From contig NC_071334.1 in the NCBI RefSeq assembly GCF_027744825.2, forward strand, positions 68,360,937 to 68,424,936: a stretch of DNA of 64,000 nt, read 5' to 3'. Positions 1 through 18,300 of this stretch are shown here, piece by piece; the first letter of the stretch is position 1; every line of letters starts with the position of its first letter. This DNA is from Synchiropus splendidus (taxonomy: Eukaryota > Chordata > Actinopteri > Syngnathiformes > Callionymidae). Made by a program: the position numbers and the translations under genes. Under the pieces are notes generated by a model. It searched no databases, was not told where the DNA came from, and saw only the letters and a program-made list of their open reading frames with translations.

Positions 1-950
1 CACAGCCTGTTTGTTCAGTTCCCCGCCACGCCAAACCCCGTTCTTGAATCCCGCTCCTGTAAACAGTCTCTGGACGGCGGCGCTTTGGTGTCCGGCCGCT
101 CGTGAGTGCTGATGAATGGAAACCTTCTCCAGCGCCGCTCGCGCCTTGTTATTCCACATTTAACTGCTGCGTGGCCACGAGGACTTTCTTAAACTTAAGG
201 ACGCTAACTCAGGACAGCAGTCTCAAAGAAACCTGAGCTGCCCACATTTATATCCACATCTGCAGTTTGAATCCACATGGAAGACCATGAAGAGTTCTTC
301 AGCTCTTTGATGGCTCCATGTTTAATTCAAAAACAGTGCAAGCTATTCAAAACACGCATTCTTTTTTGGGACAAAGGTGCTCCATGGTTTCAATTGGTTT
401 CAATCCTTTGACCTTTGTCAAGGAATTTTATTGTCAACACACAACCAGAACTCCGGAATGACTTTGTAGTGACCCCAAGAACAGGAACTTTCAATGTCCG
501 GACTCTCTTTGAGGAAGAACTTTGGTCATCCAGGAAAGACTTGGAGCACTACCTCCGATCCTTCAAGAGTGGAGTGGTCAGGTGGTCTCTTGGAGTAAGG
601 AAACGTTCACCTGGGAGGAGGCCCCGGGGCAAACCCAAGACTTGATGTTATAGGTTTAACAAGAGCTGGATGATGCTCCTGGGGAGAGGGAAGTCTGAAC
701 CTCCATCTTGTGGTTGCAGCCCTAGTAGGTCAAATCGATGAACACCTAGTTGTCGGCTCAGAAGACACCTGAGATTTTGGGTTGTCCAGCACCTTAACTC
801 GGATGGAAGGTGGTCAGTGAATGTCTTGTTACTTGAGGATATAGCTGTTTGATCTGGGCACCTCTGGACCTGCTGGTGCTGAGTCCAGTCCAGTACCCGG
901 TTTCTCCAAACTCTGTAGTTGGCCGAGACTCACCCTGTTCTCTGCCACAG
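1..950. other. Intron of pik3r1, no exon recognised
   Basis: This stretch lies upstream of the first recognisable pik3r1 exon and is read as intron. A short open frame at 415-645 matches no family I know. It ends in a basic Arg/Gly/Pro-rich tail and has no splice-site context that joins it to pik3r1, so I do not call it a gene. Confidence 0.5.
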
Positions 951-6289
<5,339 letters not shown>

Positions 6290-7052
6290 AAAGCCTGGGA
6301 CCTTTCAGTGACTTTCCCTGAGCAGCGGGGGGCAGCGGCCCGTCTGAATGTACCTTTGCTTTATTGTGGGAGCGCCGACCTGCCAGAGTCTCCCTGAGGC
6401 CAGAGGCCTTCTCCCAACACGGTGCTTCGTTACCTTCAGAGCTTTACCAGCCGGAGTGTTTTTGCGTACGAACGGACCCCGTCCGCCATCTTGTGCGAGT
6501 GACTGTCCATGTGACCAAAACCCATAGAATCAGGACGCGACGGCGAATAGCAGGCAGCAGATCAGCCGACCCATGTAGCATAATGGCACTTTTTTTTTTT
6601 TCTTCGTCTGTGGACTTGACGAGTCGTCTTCAGGTCGGAGCCGACCTGCGGCCTGTCGTGGCTGGGACTGTGTACATACCAGTCAAACCAAAAAGGATCC
6701 GCTCCGGGTTTTTGTTCTCCCCTCTGACCTGCTATGCAACAACCCTCCTCCACACCTGCACAGTATAAGCTTGTTTTTATTTCCTGTGTAAGTCGAGATT
6801 CGGGGCAGAAAACGGCCCACGGCTCTTGTCTCTGCTGCGAACTTCCTCTCAGGCCTCCACTCTGAGCTGCTTCACTCGTGTTGGCGGTCAGCCGCAACTG
6901 GATAGATTTATTTTGTTATAAAAACATATATGTTCCCATTCAAAAGCGAAATCTCGGGGTCAAAGAGCGGACGGCCGACGCGCTGCGGTATTTTTCTGTA
7001 TCAGAAACGTTACGCAGGTGGATTGGCTCATCTCAGATGTAATTTCCTACAG

Positions 7053-7088
7053 ATATATATATATATATATATATATATCTATATATAT
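7053..7088. repeat. (TA)n microsatellite
   Basis: About 18 TA units with one interruption, inside the inferred pik3r1 3' UTR. A purine run (GAGAAAGAGAAAGAGA) follows at once. Confidence 0.9.
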
Positions 7089-8103
7089 AGTAGAGAGAAA
7101 GAGAAAGAGATAAATATATAAAAATATACGTGCTTGACAGAGGAGCTCAACTTCACGAGTCACGGCTGAGTTGTGTTTCGCTCATATTACATGCCATGCT
7201 GCGCCATCCTCAACTGTGTTTAGCGTGCATGCACACGGACACCGCTAACTCATGAACAGCCATAACTCGACTGTTGTGCTAACCACACCTCAAACATCTT
7301 CAACGTTCAGCTCTCAAACTTGACTCGTGGATTGAAAAAGATGTCATTGAAAACATGATACGATACGCACAACGGCGTAGCACAAAAGTCATTGATGGTA
7401 TTGGTACGTTTGTCTTCATAATCTCATGTGAACGCCGTGGCGAAGAGGAGGTTTCTGCAAATCCGATGTAAACACCTAAGCTGCGATGTCTGCTAATGGA
7501 GATGGTGTTTTAGCTCCAAGGCTAGCACGCGATGGTTGCGATCTCTGAGGTACGAAGCGTTGAGCTCAGCTCGTCACGCCACCTGTATCAACAACAAGGA
7601 GTAGCTACCTCGAAGCTCATCGTAGAACGGTCGTCCACGGAAACGTGGCCAGAATAATAAAGTCTGTCAGGACACAGACCATGAGTGAATAAACGGTACG
7701 GACTTTAATCGGATTCGTAGAAATGTTTTTAATCTTGTGTACCATTTGATTGGAATGTAAACCAATAAGCCCGATGAATTGTTAGTGCTCACGAGCGCTT
7801 CTGCCGAGTCGTCAAATATTCAACAGTGACTTGTCGTCATTTGAACGATGAGCATCGTTGCTATTGTTGGGCTCCTGTTCGCAGACGTCACAGGTTCTCC
7901 ATCCGACGTCGACACAAGGAACTTTGACCTCCCACCAGCTGCTGCACAAACCTGTCGTTACTTTGTCCGAAATGTGTTTTTTTTTTTTTTTTTTACTTGT
8001 CTCTTTAATCGTTCGTTTCCCCCGAAAGCTCCACGCATCTGTTCCGACGTCGGGAGTCTGAGTGACGTTCCGCAGTTTGGCTTCAGATCTGTACCTGAGC
8101 TCC

Positions 8104-8109
8104 AATAAA
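8104..8109 (+). terminator. AATAAA polyadenylation signal, probable end of pik3r1
   Basis: A canonical AATAAA sits in a TCCAATAAAGACTTG context followed by T-rich DNA. An alternative AATAAA is at 7656-7661. No other plus-strand gene nearby needs it. Confidence 0.55.
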
Positions 8110-8599
8110 GACTTGTTTTTAAGAACTTTCTCCCGAGTCTTGTGGATGAACCAAACATCTCTGTCCGGCATCTTGCCACGTTCCTACTCTTTCGTCAGGT
8201 TCTCAGAGTTCCTTTGGCTTTAAGGTCATTTTTCACTGGTTAATCTCCTAATCTCTTCTCATAGACACATGACAGTTCTCATCCGGGAATTCCACCAAAA
8301 CTGTTTTTCCATTTGTCCAGTGTTTGCTTCACACCCTCTCATGATTGTGTCTTTCCTGATCTGTTTTAATCTCACCCTTTGTGATTTTCTTTTCATCTCA
8401 CCTCAGTGTCCCTCCCTCTTGAGATACCTTTCAGTCGGCCTCACTAAATTTTCTTTTCCTTTGTAATCCATCTGTTCGTCACACTCACATTGTTAATCCC
8501 ACATCATCTCAGTGTTCTGTTTTCCCCAAATGTTTGTGATGGACTTCACAAAGGAGACAAAATGTCCTGTGACCTTATCAACCCAATCTGATGTGTAGA

Positions 8600-8844
8600 G
8601 ATAATCCCATTTTCATGGCTCCACAATCCCTTGTGTATGTATATATATATATATATATATATATACAGTATATGCACAAGACACGTCGCAGCATGGAGGA
8701 ATCCCTGAACAATAGCAAACAAAAGCATCTGTTTTCTTTTGTACAGGGAGGTTTTTCACTACACAATGTCCAGGGTTTCCACTACTCTGAATGGACTTGA
8801 CATTCTTATAAAAATTGAAATTCTTATACAAATAATTTCAAGAC

Positions 8845-8907
<63 letters not shown>
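8600..8907 (-). repeat. Interspersed hairpin repeat with (TA)n tracts, copy 1
   Basis: Read on the minus strand, about 8690-8845 matches 48736-48915 of this window. Shared blocks include TTGTATAAGAATTTCAATTT, CAAGTCCATTCAGAGT, AAACCTCCCTG and GATTCCTCCATG, ending in ATGTCTTGTGCAT. (TA)n tracts flank it at about 8640-8666 and 8849-8906. The palindromic core that is perfect in the other copy is decayed here. The family is not one I can name. Confidence 0.7.
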
Positions 8908-8911
<4 letters not shown>

Positions 8912-11900
8912 ACTGTTCTGACCGTCTTCTCTGTCAGTTTCTGGATTATGTCGACAGAATTCCAAACATGCTGCTCAAGTGGAACCGGTTCCGCGGGCTG
9001 ACAGCTGGAGGCGCTGATGTGTCACCGAACACACTCGAGGTTTGAAAAATGTTACTGTTGAACCTGACCAACCGCAATACTAGGATGGACGGTTCTGAGA
9101 AGAATCCCGGCTATTCCTCCCTGCGAGTCAAGGTCACGACGCGGCCACTCAAAGTCACTGCTCTGCTGCGTAATCCCGCCCCAGTGCAGACGTCAGGATT
9201 GACTGCACGGTTAACCTCATTGATGATGTCATCAGTCAGACTCCGAGTGGATCAATGCTTCTGCAACTGCTTTTCTTACGCAGGACATTACGTCTAGACT
9301 TCGAAACGCTCAGAAAGATTGTAATGTCATCTGCTGAATGACCAACGTCTTCCTGGGCTGGTTCTGGACCAGTGGATTTGGACCTCTCCTGGGGTCCCTG
9401 AACATCTGTCTCGTATGAGTCAGAACAAAGGGACCTCAGCGCGGCTCCTCTACCCCAAGTCTCTCGTGGACGCTGGCGCTCCTCTTACAGCTCCTGACTT
9501 CTGCCTTCTAGCTCAGCTCTTCAATCGTCACCATAGTGAGGACACAGCGTCAGTCGAGTCGCCTCTCCTCAACGTCCAGATGACTCGACGCTCTGGAGCA
9601 GCCACAGTACCTGCTGAAGTCCACCTGGTCTGAGTGAGACTCGTCCGATCAAAAGAGTTGTGTGTTACATCGGAAACGCAGTCGACGACATGAATCAGCA
9701 AGTCGCTGGATGTTGTGGTCGTCTGTAGTCCAGATTAGACTCGTGGTAATGACAAAAGAGCTGAGTCAGAAGCAACGCTCAGGGTGTGTTTCAGTGGATT
9801 CCCGGGACTCCAGGTGACCACCGGGTCCAGAACTGGCCAGGGAGAACATGTGTGTCGGTCATTTCACAGCGCAGATTATAATCTGGATTAGTGAGTTCTC
9901 ACAAACACACATGACCTGATCTGTACGTGGCACCGTGAACTGGCTCTGGAGGTCCACGTAAGAAGCTTTGGAGCCAAAACGCTGCGGCGACCCAGATGGC
10001 AACATGAAGAGCGGACACACGGCCATCATACGTGCGCTGCAACATGCCAGCGGCTCCAATCCTCTTAGGCCCCAGTCCAGGTCCGTGTTACATGTGCTGA
10101 GGTGGGGAGAAGGGGGTGGGTGTCACCCAGCTCAGCGCCACCATCAGGTCCGACCCAGCGATCTGATTCCATCGCTCAACCCAGCGATGAACTTAACATG
10201 CTCATTAATCCAGATCCATGTAGATCTGATGAGGACTTTCACGTCCGGTCCAGATGTCATTGGTGGCGGTGATTAATGGACCGGGTCCCCCGGCGCCGGA
10301 GCCAGCTGGTCTGACTGGGCCCTTCTGTTGAAGAGGAGTGCGGATCATCAGGCTGGGTTCTTCTGGTTCCAGTTTTATAACCAGGTCCTCCGAGCAGATT
10401 CAGTGTGAAACGTCTTCTCAGTCCTGGAGGGGCCGGCGTGACCTTTGACCCCTACGTCAACGGAGACACCGGTGAGGTCGCAGGGGCAGCAGCGCCGTCG
10501 TCCTCTCCACAAACCATCTCCAAAAGTCCGTCTGAGAGACGTCACCTCTGGTGCGGCCCCGGGGCCTCCCCCGAGATTAAGTGGTTCACAGGAAGTTTTG
10601 TGACCCCGGGCGTCATTCATGTCGCACAATCCTCCTAAAACTCGGAAGGATCAGATTTTTAATTCCAGGAAGCGGATTAGAAGCCAGCGGCCGCCGCTGC
10701 CCCCAAATCTCTTCAATCACCAGTCATGATTCAGCAGCAGGAAGGGGCCAGCGGGACGCGGCTCCCATTAACGCTGCTGCTACATTAGCAAAAACGGAAT
10801 ACACGGTGTCTTTTGTTCCGAGGGGAACGGAAAAAAATGAATGGCTCTGCAATTGCGGTGCATTCACCTGCTATTACATTGTACTGCTGCAATTTCTTTG
10901 TGCTTCTCTGACCCCTGTTGCAACATTACAGCCACATGAGTCGCTAAGTTTTAAGATTTTTGTTCTCCATTCACTGACTCCCGTTCCGAACCATCTCCAA
11001 AGGATCAGCGACAACACAGCCTGGAAACAGATGCTTCCTGACAACTTCACAGAGCGAAATGAGCGCATAACATGTACATGGTTTTTATTGGTTTCATGGA
11101 AATAAATGAAACTAATTCGCCTTACATTTTGTCATTTACGGCATTTACAACGTGTTAGAGGAGAGTGAGATGAACATCATGAGTAGCAATCATCAGTAGT
11201 GAGCTCCTGTGTTGTGGTTTCACTCTGAATAAAGCACTTCAAGCTGAGTGTCAAAACATTGGTCAGTTTCCTCAAGCGTTTATCACCAAGCTGCATCACG
11301 CCACTGTTTCAAGACTGAATCCTGTTTCGGGGTCCTCACGTACGTGTCCTCAACGAGCCGACATTACGTCCACGGCCTCCAGCCGTCCATCACACCGCAG
11401 CCGTCCGCATGAGTGTGTGTGCTCCGTCAGCTGATCTGGACACCAGCATCACTGAGGGCCAGGCCACTTCCGCTGCCACATCAGTTCCTGTCACTGCCAC
11501 AACAGTGGCAGCTTCTCCTCACAGAGGCCCTCACATGCTCCTTCTATCTACCACACTTCCTCTCTAGGAACTTCCTCTGGAACTAGGAACTTCCTCTTGA
11601 ACTACGAGGAGCGCCGTAACTCCAGAACCTTCTCTGTACCTTGCTGTGAACGCCACGTCTGTGGTGCCCTGTCATGAAATGATCTCACCTTTTAGCGAAA
11701 GGTCAGGAGCACCTGAATGTCTTCCACCTCGTCTGCGAGTGAGGGCGATTGCTTTTTTCAGTGACATTCAAGAGGCATCAGGTCTACACATGAAATCGCC
11801 TTGAAATCCTTTAGTTCAATTTCCTCTGGCTCATTAAAACATAAAAGAAAAAGAGGTGGTATGTGCCGGATGTGACGTCATCACTCCGCGGCAGGTGGGA

Positions 11901-13171
11901 CACATTTGGTACCTGCACCCATCAGGATATTAAGAGGTCAGAGGTCGGAGTCATGAAGCGCAGGATCTCAGGAATGAGCCTCAGTTTTTGTAGCAGCTTG
12001 ATTGAGAAGTGGAAAAATGTCAAAAAAGTCAAAATAGTTGATGAACATTCCAGTCACTGTGACGCAGAAACATCAGCAATACTCAAAGGAAGTGCTTTAA
12101 AACCCTCCTGTGGTCACGTGATTAGTGTAAAAATCGCACTTAAGATCTAAATGACGTGTTCACTCGGCATTGAAGCGCAGAATGGACACAATAATAATGT
12201 AATCGAGATGAACAGAAGTGGAGAGTTAGAGTGGAGGCCGCCACCTGCAGGTCAGACAGAGCACCGCAGCAGTTTATCAGAACCAGTCAAACACTGACAC
12301 CGTGTGGCAGCACTCGGTAGCGCGTCCGGTCAGTCACCCCCGGTGGTGACGTCACACACACGACGAGCCAATGGGTTTAGTCAACAGTTTAATCAACAAA
12401 GAACGCACACAACTACACTACAGTCACAAACACACACACCGACGGTTTCAAGTGATGAGAGTGGAGTATGTGCCGCCGACGTTTGCTCCGCTTTGGTCCC
12501 GCTAGTGAGGTTCAGGAAATGGAAGTGAGGGGTTTGTTGTGCGCTCACAGGTCGTGGCAGACGGGTCGCACCCGAGTCAGGATGGAGTGCACGCGACTCG
12601 CAGCAGCAGGTCACGAGGGGCTCGTTCACACGACTTGGTGAAGTCCCAAGTCGTCCTCCTGAGCTCCAGCTCCAGGCCAGCGGGTGGCGCTGTGGCAGCA
12701 CGTGAGCGACACCCACAGCACAGATGGGGCTGCAGTGGAGAACCGTCCGAGTCTGCGCCTCACAAGGATGACGCCTGACGTGAAACTAACAAAACTCTCA
12801 CTCGTGGCCTCCGCAGTGTTTTCAACCTGGAGAGACTGTCTTTCATGTGCGAGTCAAGCGAGTCACACACAGCCACGTGACTCCAGTGGAGCCGGGTCTG
12901 GAGCCTCGTGCGGCACCAACACAGGGCGACCAGCCGGGTCGTTCTCGGAGTCCTGACGGTTGTTAGCTTCAGTAGCTACAAGTTAGTCCTGCTAACGACT
13001 GCAGTCTGATATTTACATGATGGCGCCCGAACACATCACGGACAGACACCGGGCTACGTACACACGGCAACAGTTACGACGGGAAGAGCCGCGCAAATTG
13101 GGTCAGGGTCATAATTACTACTGAAATCGGGGGATTCGGTCGACGGGTTTTCGGACAAACCTAGGAAAAGT
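8908..13171. other. Intergenic, tail-to-tail gap between pik3r1 and tnc
   Basis: I see no gene in this stretch. Open frames here, the longest 174 codons at 10581-11105, match no family and have no splice context. The tnc 3' UTR, on the minus strand, must occupy the right part. Possible minus-strand poly(A) signals are an ATTAAA near 12385 and an AATAAA at 11084-11089. Neither is decisive. Confidence 0.5.
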
Positions 13172-15324
13172 CTACGATCTTTTCTTCCGGATCTCCAAGT
13201 TCTTGAAGTCGGCTGGGCGTAGCTTCATCTCAGCGAACTGGATGGACGTCTCGTGGCCCTTCCAGTGGAACCAGTTGATGCCCTGAGGAAGGAGGACGGG
13301 GTCAAGACACAGCGAGGCCGAGCGGGAGGGTTCAAGCTCGCCGTGCTGACTCACCTTACTGTGGTTGGTGTCGCCGTATTTGCCCATCAGGTTGACGCGG
13401 TGACAGTTCTTGTACCAGAACGCTCCTTTGTAGGACAGAGCGCAGTTGGTGACCGCAATGTCGTTGTCATTGTCGTAGGTGGAGAAAGGGCGCCCCTGGT
13501 GGTAGGACATGGAGTCACCTGAGGAGGAGGACTGTTTTTAGTTCATGGAGGTTGATGTAGCTGTAACACCAGCAGCAGTACTGCTAATTGAAGTGGTCGT
13601 GAGATTAGTATAGTAGTGGCATCATCTGCTGAAATACTGTTTGCACTTCTTTGGCGTCAGCTGCTAGTAACACAACTTGTCACGAGCGGCAGCGATGGGT
13701 AGTAATAACAAACATTATGGTCGACAGAGTTAGTAGTGACCATCGTAGAAACAGTACTTTTGTCGGCACGAGGAGTGCAAGACTGTGCACTGATGTTGAG
13801 TAGCCCAAATAATAGTTACCTTGTAATAATATTAGTCACAAAGGAAGGTTGCAGTAGCTGTACGGATAGCAGCTGAAAGTGCAGTTGCAGTAGTAGCAGT
13901 TGTGGATGCTGTAAAAGTACTTGTAGAAGCACAACCAACAGGTGAGTCTCTGAATGGAAGTAGTGAAAGATGTTGGACTATTTGTGGTTTGCAGTATCAA
14001 TGATGGTGTTTGCAGTATCAGAAGAACTACAGTCACTGTTGACGTGAAGTAGTAGAAGTAGAAGCAGTAGAAGTGTCTGTTGTAGGAGAGACAATCGTAG
14101 AACTATGTTTACTACCTCCAGGCAAAACAGAAGTAGTTTCTGCAGTATTTGCACTTCTATCAGTTCTAGTCGGTTGCTGTAGTAGTGGTAAATGTGGCGG
14201 TAGAGGAAAATGTTTCAGATGTAGTACTGATTTCAGTAGTACTGTCCAGTTCACAGGTGAAGTCCAGGAGGAAGTATTACCGGCCGTTCCACTATAGCTG
14301 CCAATGCTCAGCTTGTACCGGGTTCTGGGCTCAGCGATGGTGAACTTGTCGTACTGGGCATAGGCCGCGTCGCCGTGGTCCCGCAGGTCCACCCGAAGCT
14401 CGTAGTGGTCCGAGGCTGTGATCTTGTGCAGGTTGGAGAGGCCTGAGACGGAGGCGTGTGTGTGTGAGAGTGGGTCGGGTTTGAGCGACGGAACAGACGT
14501 CTCGGAACTCACCGAGCCAGAACTCATCATTCATGTTGCCAAAGCCCGCAGTGTAGTTCTTCCAGTTCCTGAAGAATTCCAGCTTTCCGTTCTGCCGTCT
14601 GAGGAACACCTGAGGAGGACACCGGAGTCAGAGCAGCACTGAGCCCCAGCAGGGTCTCAGCTCGAGCACTTGTGAGTAGCTTCTGCTCACAGTTCCTTCA
14701 GAAACATCTGAGTCTGCCACAGATTTTCACCGGCCTTCAGCGGCATCAGGTGCAGTTGTCAGTGCTGCAGCCTCGAAGCAAGAAGGTTTGAGTCCAGCTC
14801 TGAAAGGACTCTTCCCCTGATCCCTCCGGATTCTTCCCACTGTTGCCCAAATGAAGACCGAATCGGCAACAGGAGCAACTGTATCGGTGTGCTGTTCCTG
14901 CCCTTCGCCCCAGGTGGCTGAGACAGGCTCTTGTGAGGAAGCTTGCCAGATAGCATGGCTAGCAGAGCGTATCACCGTACCGTGCCTCGCAGTATTGCAA
15001 GGCCAATGTATTGGACTGTGCTGGATGAGTCACCGCGAGTACCACAGTCTGTGGGCGTTGAGCTGCGGCAGAGCCAGAACTCTTTAGAGGTCTCGCCTGA
15101 GCGCCTCCACTGAACACACAAACAGGACCGATACTCTGCGACCTGACTTCTGACGTGTGAAGGTCTGCTCACCAGCCATCCTCCGCCGTCCGTGCTCATG
15201 TCGCAGTACACCTGGAGCGGTTGGCTCTCCTCCCCTGCCACGTAGATGGTGTAGACACCGGAGGCTGTCTCGCCATTGACCAGAACCTGAGCGCAGTCTT
15301 TGGGGAACTGGTGCATCTGTCCAA
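13172..15324 (-). other. tnc: tnc fibrinogen-like globe exons
   Basis: Five exons in transcript order: 15173-15324, 14513-14609, 14281-14442, 13355-13518 and 13172-13282 (TAG at 13172-13174). The domain runs from QFPKDCAQ to EIRKKRS. It carries the expected cysteine pairs (KDCAQ with VYCDM, TNCALS with KNCHR), the GGGWLVFLRR core, the calcium loop STYDNDND and the ending [19 protein letters not shown]. In the family this globe binds integrins, TLR4 and other receptors. Confidence 0.95.
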
Positions 15325-18300
15325 CTAGACATGTTGAAAGAACATTAGTGTCGACATCTGTGAAACATCACCGGCCAAAGACAGACTTCCAGGAAGACAT
15401 CTGATATGGCGCGGGACAAATGGACCTGCCAGAGGCTCAAACAGGTCCTGAATCGGGTCAGCTCTGATGGACGTGAGCTTCTGACCATTGCCAGTGTTAC
15501 TTTAGTAGACAGTAGCTGTCCACATCAGGCCCTGAGTTACGCTGTGTCAAACAAAGGAAGCAGTTCGACACATGTGAGGCACCGCTGTAAACATTGTGTT
15601 CGTCAGTCAGGGTGACAGCGACAACAGCTGCCACTGCTACGTGATGAGACCTGCTTGTTGGTTCCTTCTCCTCTCAAATATGACTTCATCTGAGCGACCC
15701 ACAACTGAAGGACCCAAGTGAAGATAAGCTCCATATTCTTGTCCAGAACGGCTCGCTGAGGACCTTCTTCTTCCTTTGAGTGGTTTGACGAACTGAACTA
15801 GCTCTCACACCAGCAGCAGCTTCATGAGGAAGGTGGCACCAGGTGGGTTCAGAGCCCACCTTCCAGAAGTGAAGAAGGACCAGCAGCAGACCGCTGTGTG
15901 TTAACAGGGCACAGAGCATGATGGTGCTACTGAGGAGGAACTCTTACATAAGGACAGTGTGCTGAGAAAGAGCATGGAGATACGTCCCCTCCATGGAGAC
16001 CTTGCTTTCTCACCGGTGGTAAAGACGGCCGTCACGTGACGGCTCCTCTCGGCTCCGACGATCGTCTGAAGTCTGACGCTGTACTGCGTCCCCCCGCTGA
16101 GCTGGGCCATGTTGTACGAGGAGGCAGTGGGGCTCAGCACCACCTCCTGCATGAGCATCAAGAAGGAGGGTTGAGTTAGTGAACTACAGCCACGTTCCCC
16201 TCCCTGGACTCACCCTGACGGACTCGCCCTTGGCCGAGAATGACAGCGTGTATCCGGTGACGGCGGCTTGCGGAGGTTTCCAAGTCAGTGTGGCGGCGTC
16301 CGCCTGGATATTGACGGCCATCAGGTCACGAGGAGGATCCACATCTGTGCAAACACAAGTATGAAGACAGCAAATCCTTCTGCAAGTCCATGAGCAGACG
16401 TACCTGTGGTGAACTCCGCCGCAGCCGAGTCGCTCTTCTGAGCTTCTTTTACGGCGTAAACTTCAACGGTGTAGCGAGTACCGGGAACAAGGGTGGACAT
16501 CAGGAACTGCCCTGTGTTCCCAGATACGTGTTCCACCACTGGAGACACTGCCCAACACAAGCAAACATGAAGGCCATCGTGGCTGAAGCACTAGCCAGCT
16601 AATGTAAGTGGAGACTGGTACCGGTAATGGAAGCGCTACCTGAGCTGGCGCTGTAGCTGATGACGTATCCATCCACGGCCGCCACAGATGGTTGCCATGT
16701 CAACAGCGCGGAGAAGTCAGTCACGTTGGTCACAGCAACAGCCTGCGGTCGATCCAGGGCTGATGCGAAAACACGGTTAATCTGAGTCCAGATGGAACAG
16801 AGCCAGGCGCAGTGAGACTCTACCTGTGGTGACGGTGTCACTGCTTGGCTCACTCTCCTCCAGACCCTTCAGAGCGCTAACCGTCACCTGGTACATTTTT
16901 CCCGGCATCATGTTGGGCAGCAGAGCTTCCAGGACGTCGCCGTCCACCGTCACGGTCATCGGACTTCCTGTTGGCACATAGGAAAAGATCAGGTTGGGTG
17001 ATCACATCTTATTAGGACTACCAGGTGCAAGGTTCCCGGGACCTAGGGAACCATGGCAGACAACTTACAAATGTGGTCGCCCTTTGCAAGTCTGTGTGGC
17101 ACTCAGCATTGAGACTTCCAGGTCAACCTCTAGCAGCGATACTGCGAGTGCCACTTCCAGCAGTGTAACTCAGGACGGCTGCGTGCTCTCACTGAGGGGC
17201 CTCTGTGGTCTAGATGGTCTCTCCAAGATAAAAGTCAAGGGTCTGGAAGCATGCCCAGGACTTACGAACCCTGAAGGAACGTGAGAGTTTGGGGCTACAG
17301 AAAGCCTCAGTGTTCGTCCATGTCGCGGTCTGCTGGTCATGATATCGAGTTAAAAATGCACAACAGCGCAGACGCCAACTGAATCCCACATTTTTCCGTT
17401 CTGGACACAGTGCACAGATACCCACTGCCGGCATCGGAGCCGACTGAGGTGGCAGGTTGGAGCCTGAAGAGGGAACTGGCGCCGGTTCCGATGGGTTTGT
17501 GCATGTCAATTCAGTAGAAACCCTGCTGTCCACGTGTCATGACCCCTGATCCTCTCATCCAAGCTCAGCTTCTGAACTCCCCTCGTCGTTGCCATGGCAA
17601 CAGAAGATCAGAAGGCAAATCGTGATCTACCACGTCATTTCTTCATACTACACCCTCCACAACTGTGAGACAGTCTGGGTGGTGGATGACTGGACACTGT
17701 GTGTCCTCTGCAATAGATTTGGATCAGAGCAACAGACCGAGCCAGAACCGGCTTCAGAGCCAGGCGAAACACCAGTCTGTTTCAACCGAATTTGGAACCG
17801 GGGAGGTGCACTGGAATGGAACTGCCTGGGTTGAAACGGACCGGCGTTATGCCTCGCTCTGGAGCCGGTTACGGTCCCCACTACTGCACCTACCACATAG
17901 CAATAAAAGGTTTCCCGTAATGAACAGGAGACAATGTGACCTGGTGCATGAGTAGTTTGCACCACCTCAGTGAGGCGGAGAATTCAACAAGTTCTCAGTT
18001 ATGAGAACGTCAGAGTTTATAGTGTTTCCTTTAATGGCACTTTGTATATTTCTGTCGATTTGGTAATAATGTATTTATTTTGCCCACTCTCGCGACAGAA
18101 TCTGTAGTTCATGGCGCGACTCTTACCGCCCTCGAACGGCAGGTAGGTGATGCGATAACTGTCCACAGGCGAGCGGGGCACGGACCAGTGGACCACCGCA
18201 GACGAGTCCGTCACATCGGAGAAATGGAGACCCTTTGGAGTTGTCAGTGCTAGTGGGAGGAAAATGGGGTTACAGAGTGGACATAGAAATCATGGTAGTG

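Larger units (their letters stand above)
6290..8130 (+). other. pik3r1: pik3r1 3' UTR
   Basis: No further coding exon is seen after the TGA. The sequence is non-coding with a T run near 6590, a (TA)n tract at about 7053-7088 and a T run near 7978. AATAAA hexamers occur at 7656-7661 and 8104-8109. The second, followed by a T-rich stretch, is the more likely cleavage signal and gives a UTR of about 1.8 kb. Confidence 0.6.

Noticed and set aside
415..645. An open frame containing GTFNVRTLFEEE, slightly like a LINE endonuclease start
   Set aside because: The match is a few residues and the rest does not continue as a LINE protein; it lies inside a pik3r1 intron.
10581..11105. A 174-codon open frame in the pik3r1-tnc gap
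   Set aside because: No recognisable domain, no splice context and ordinary composition.
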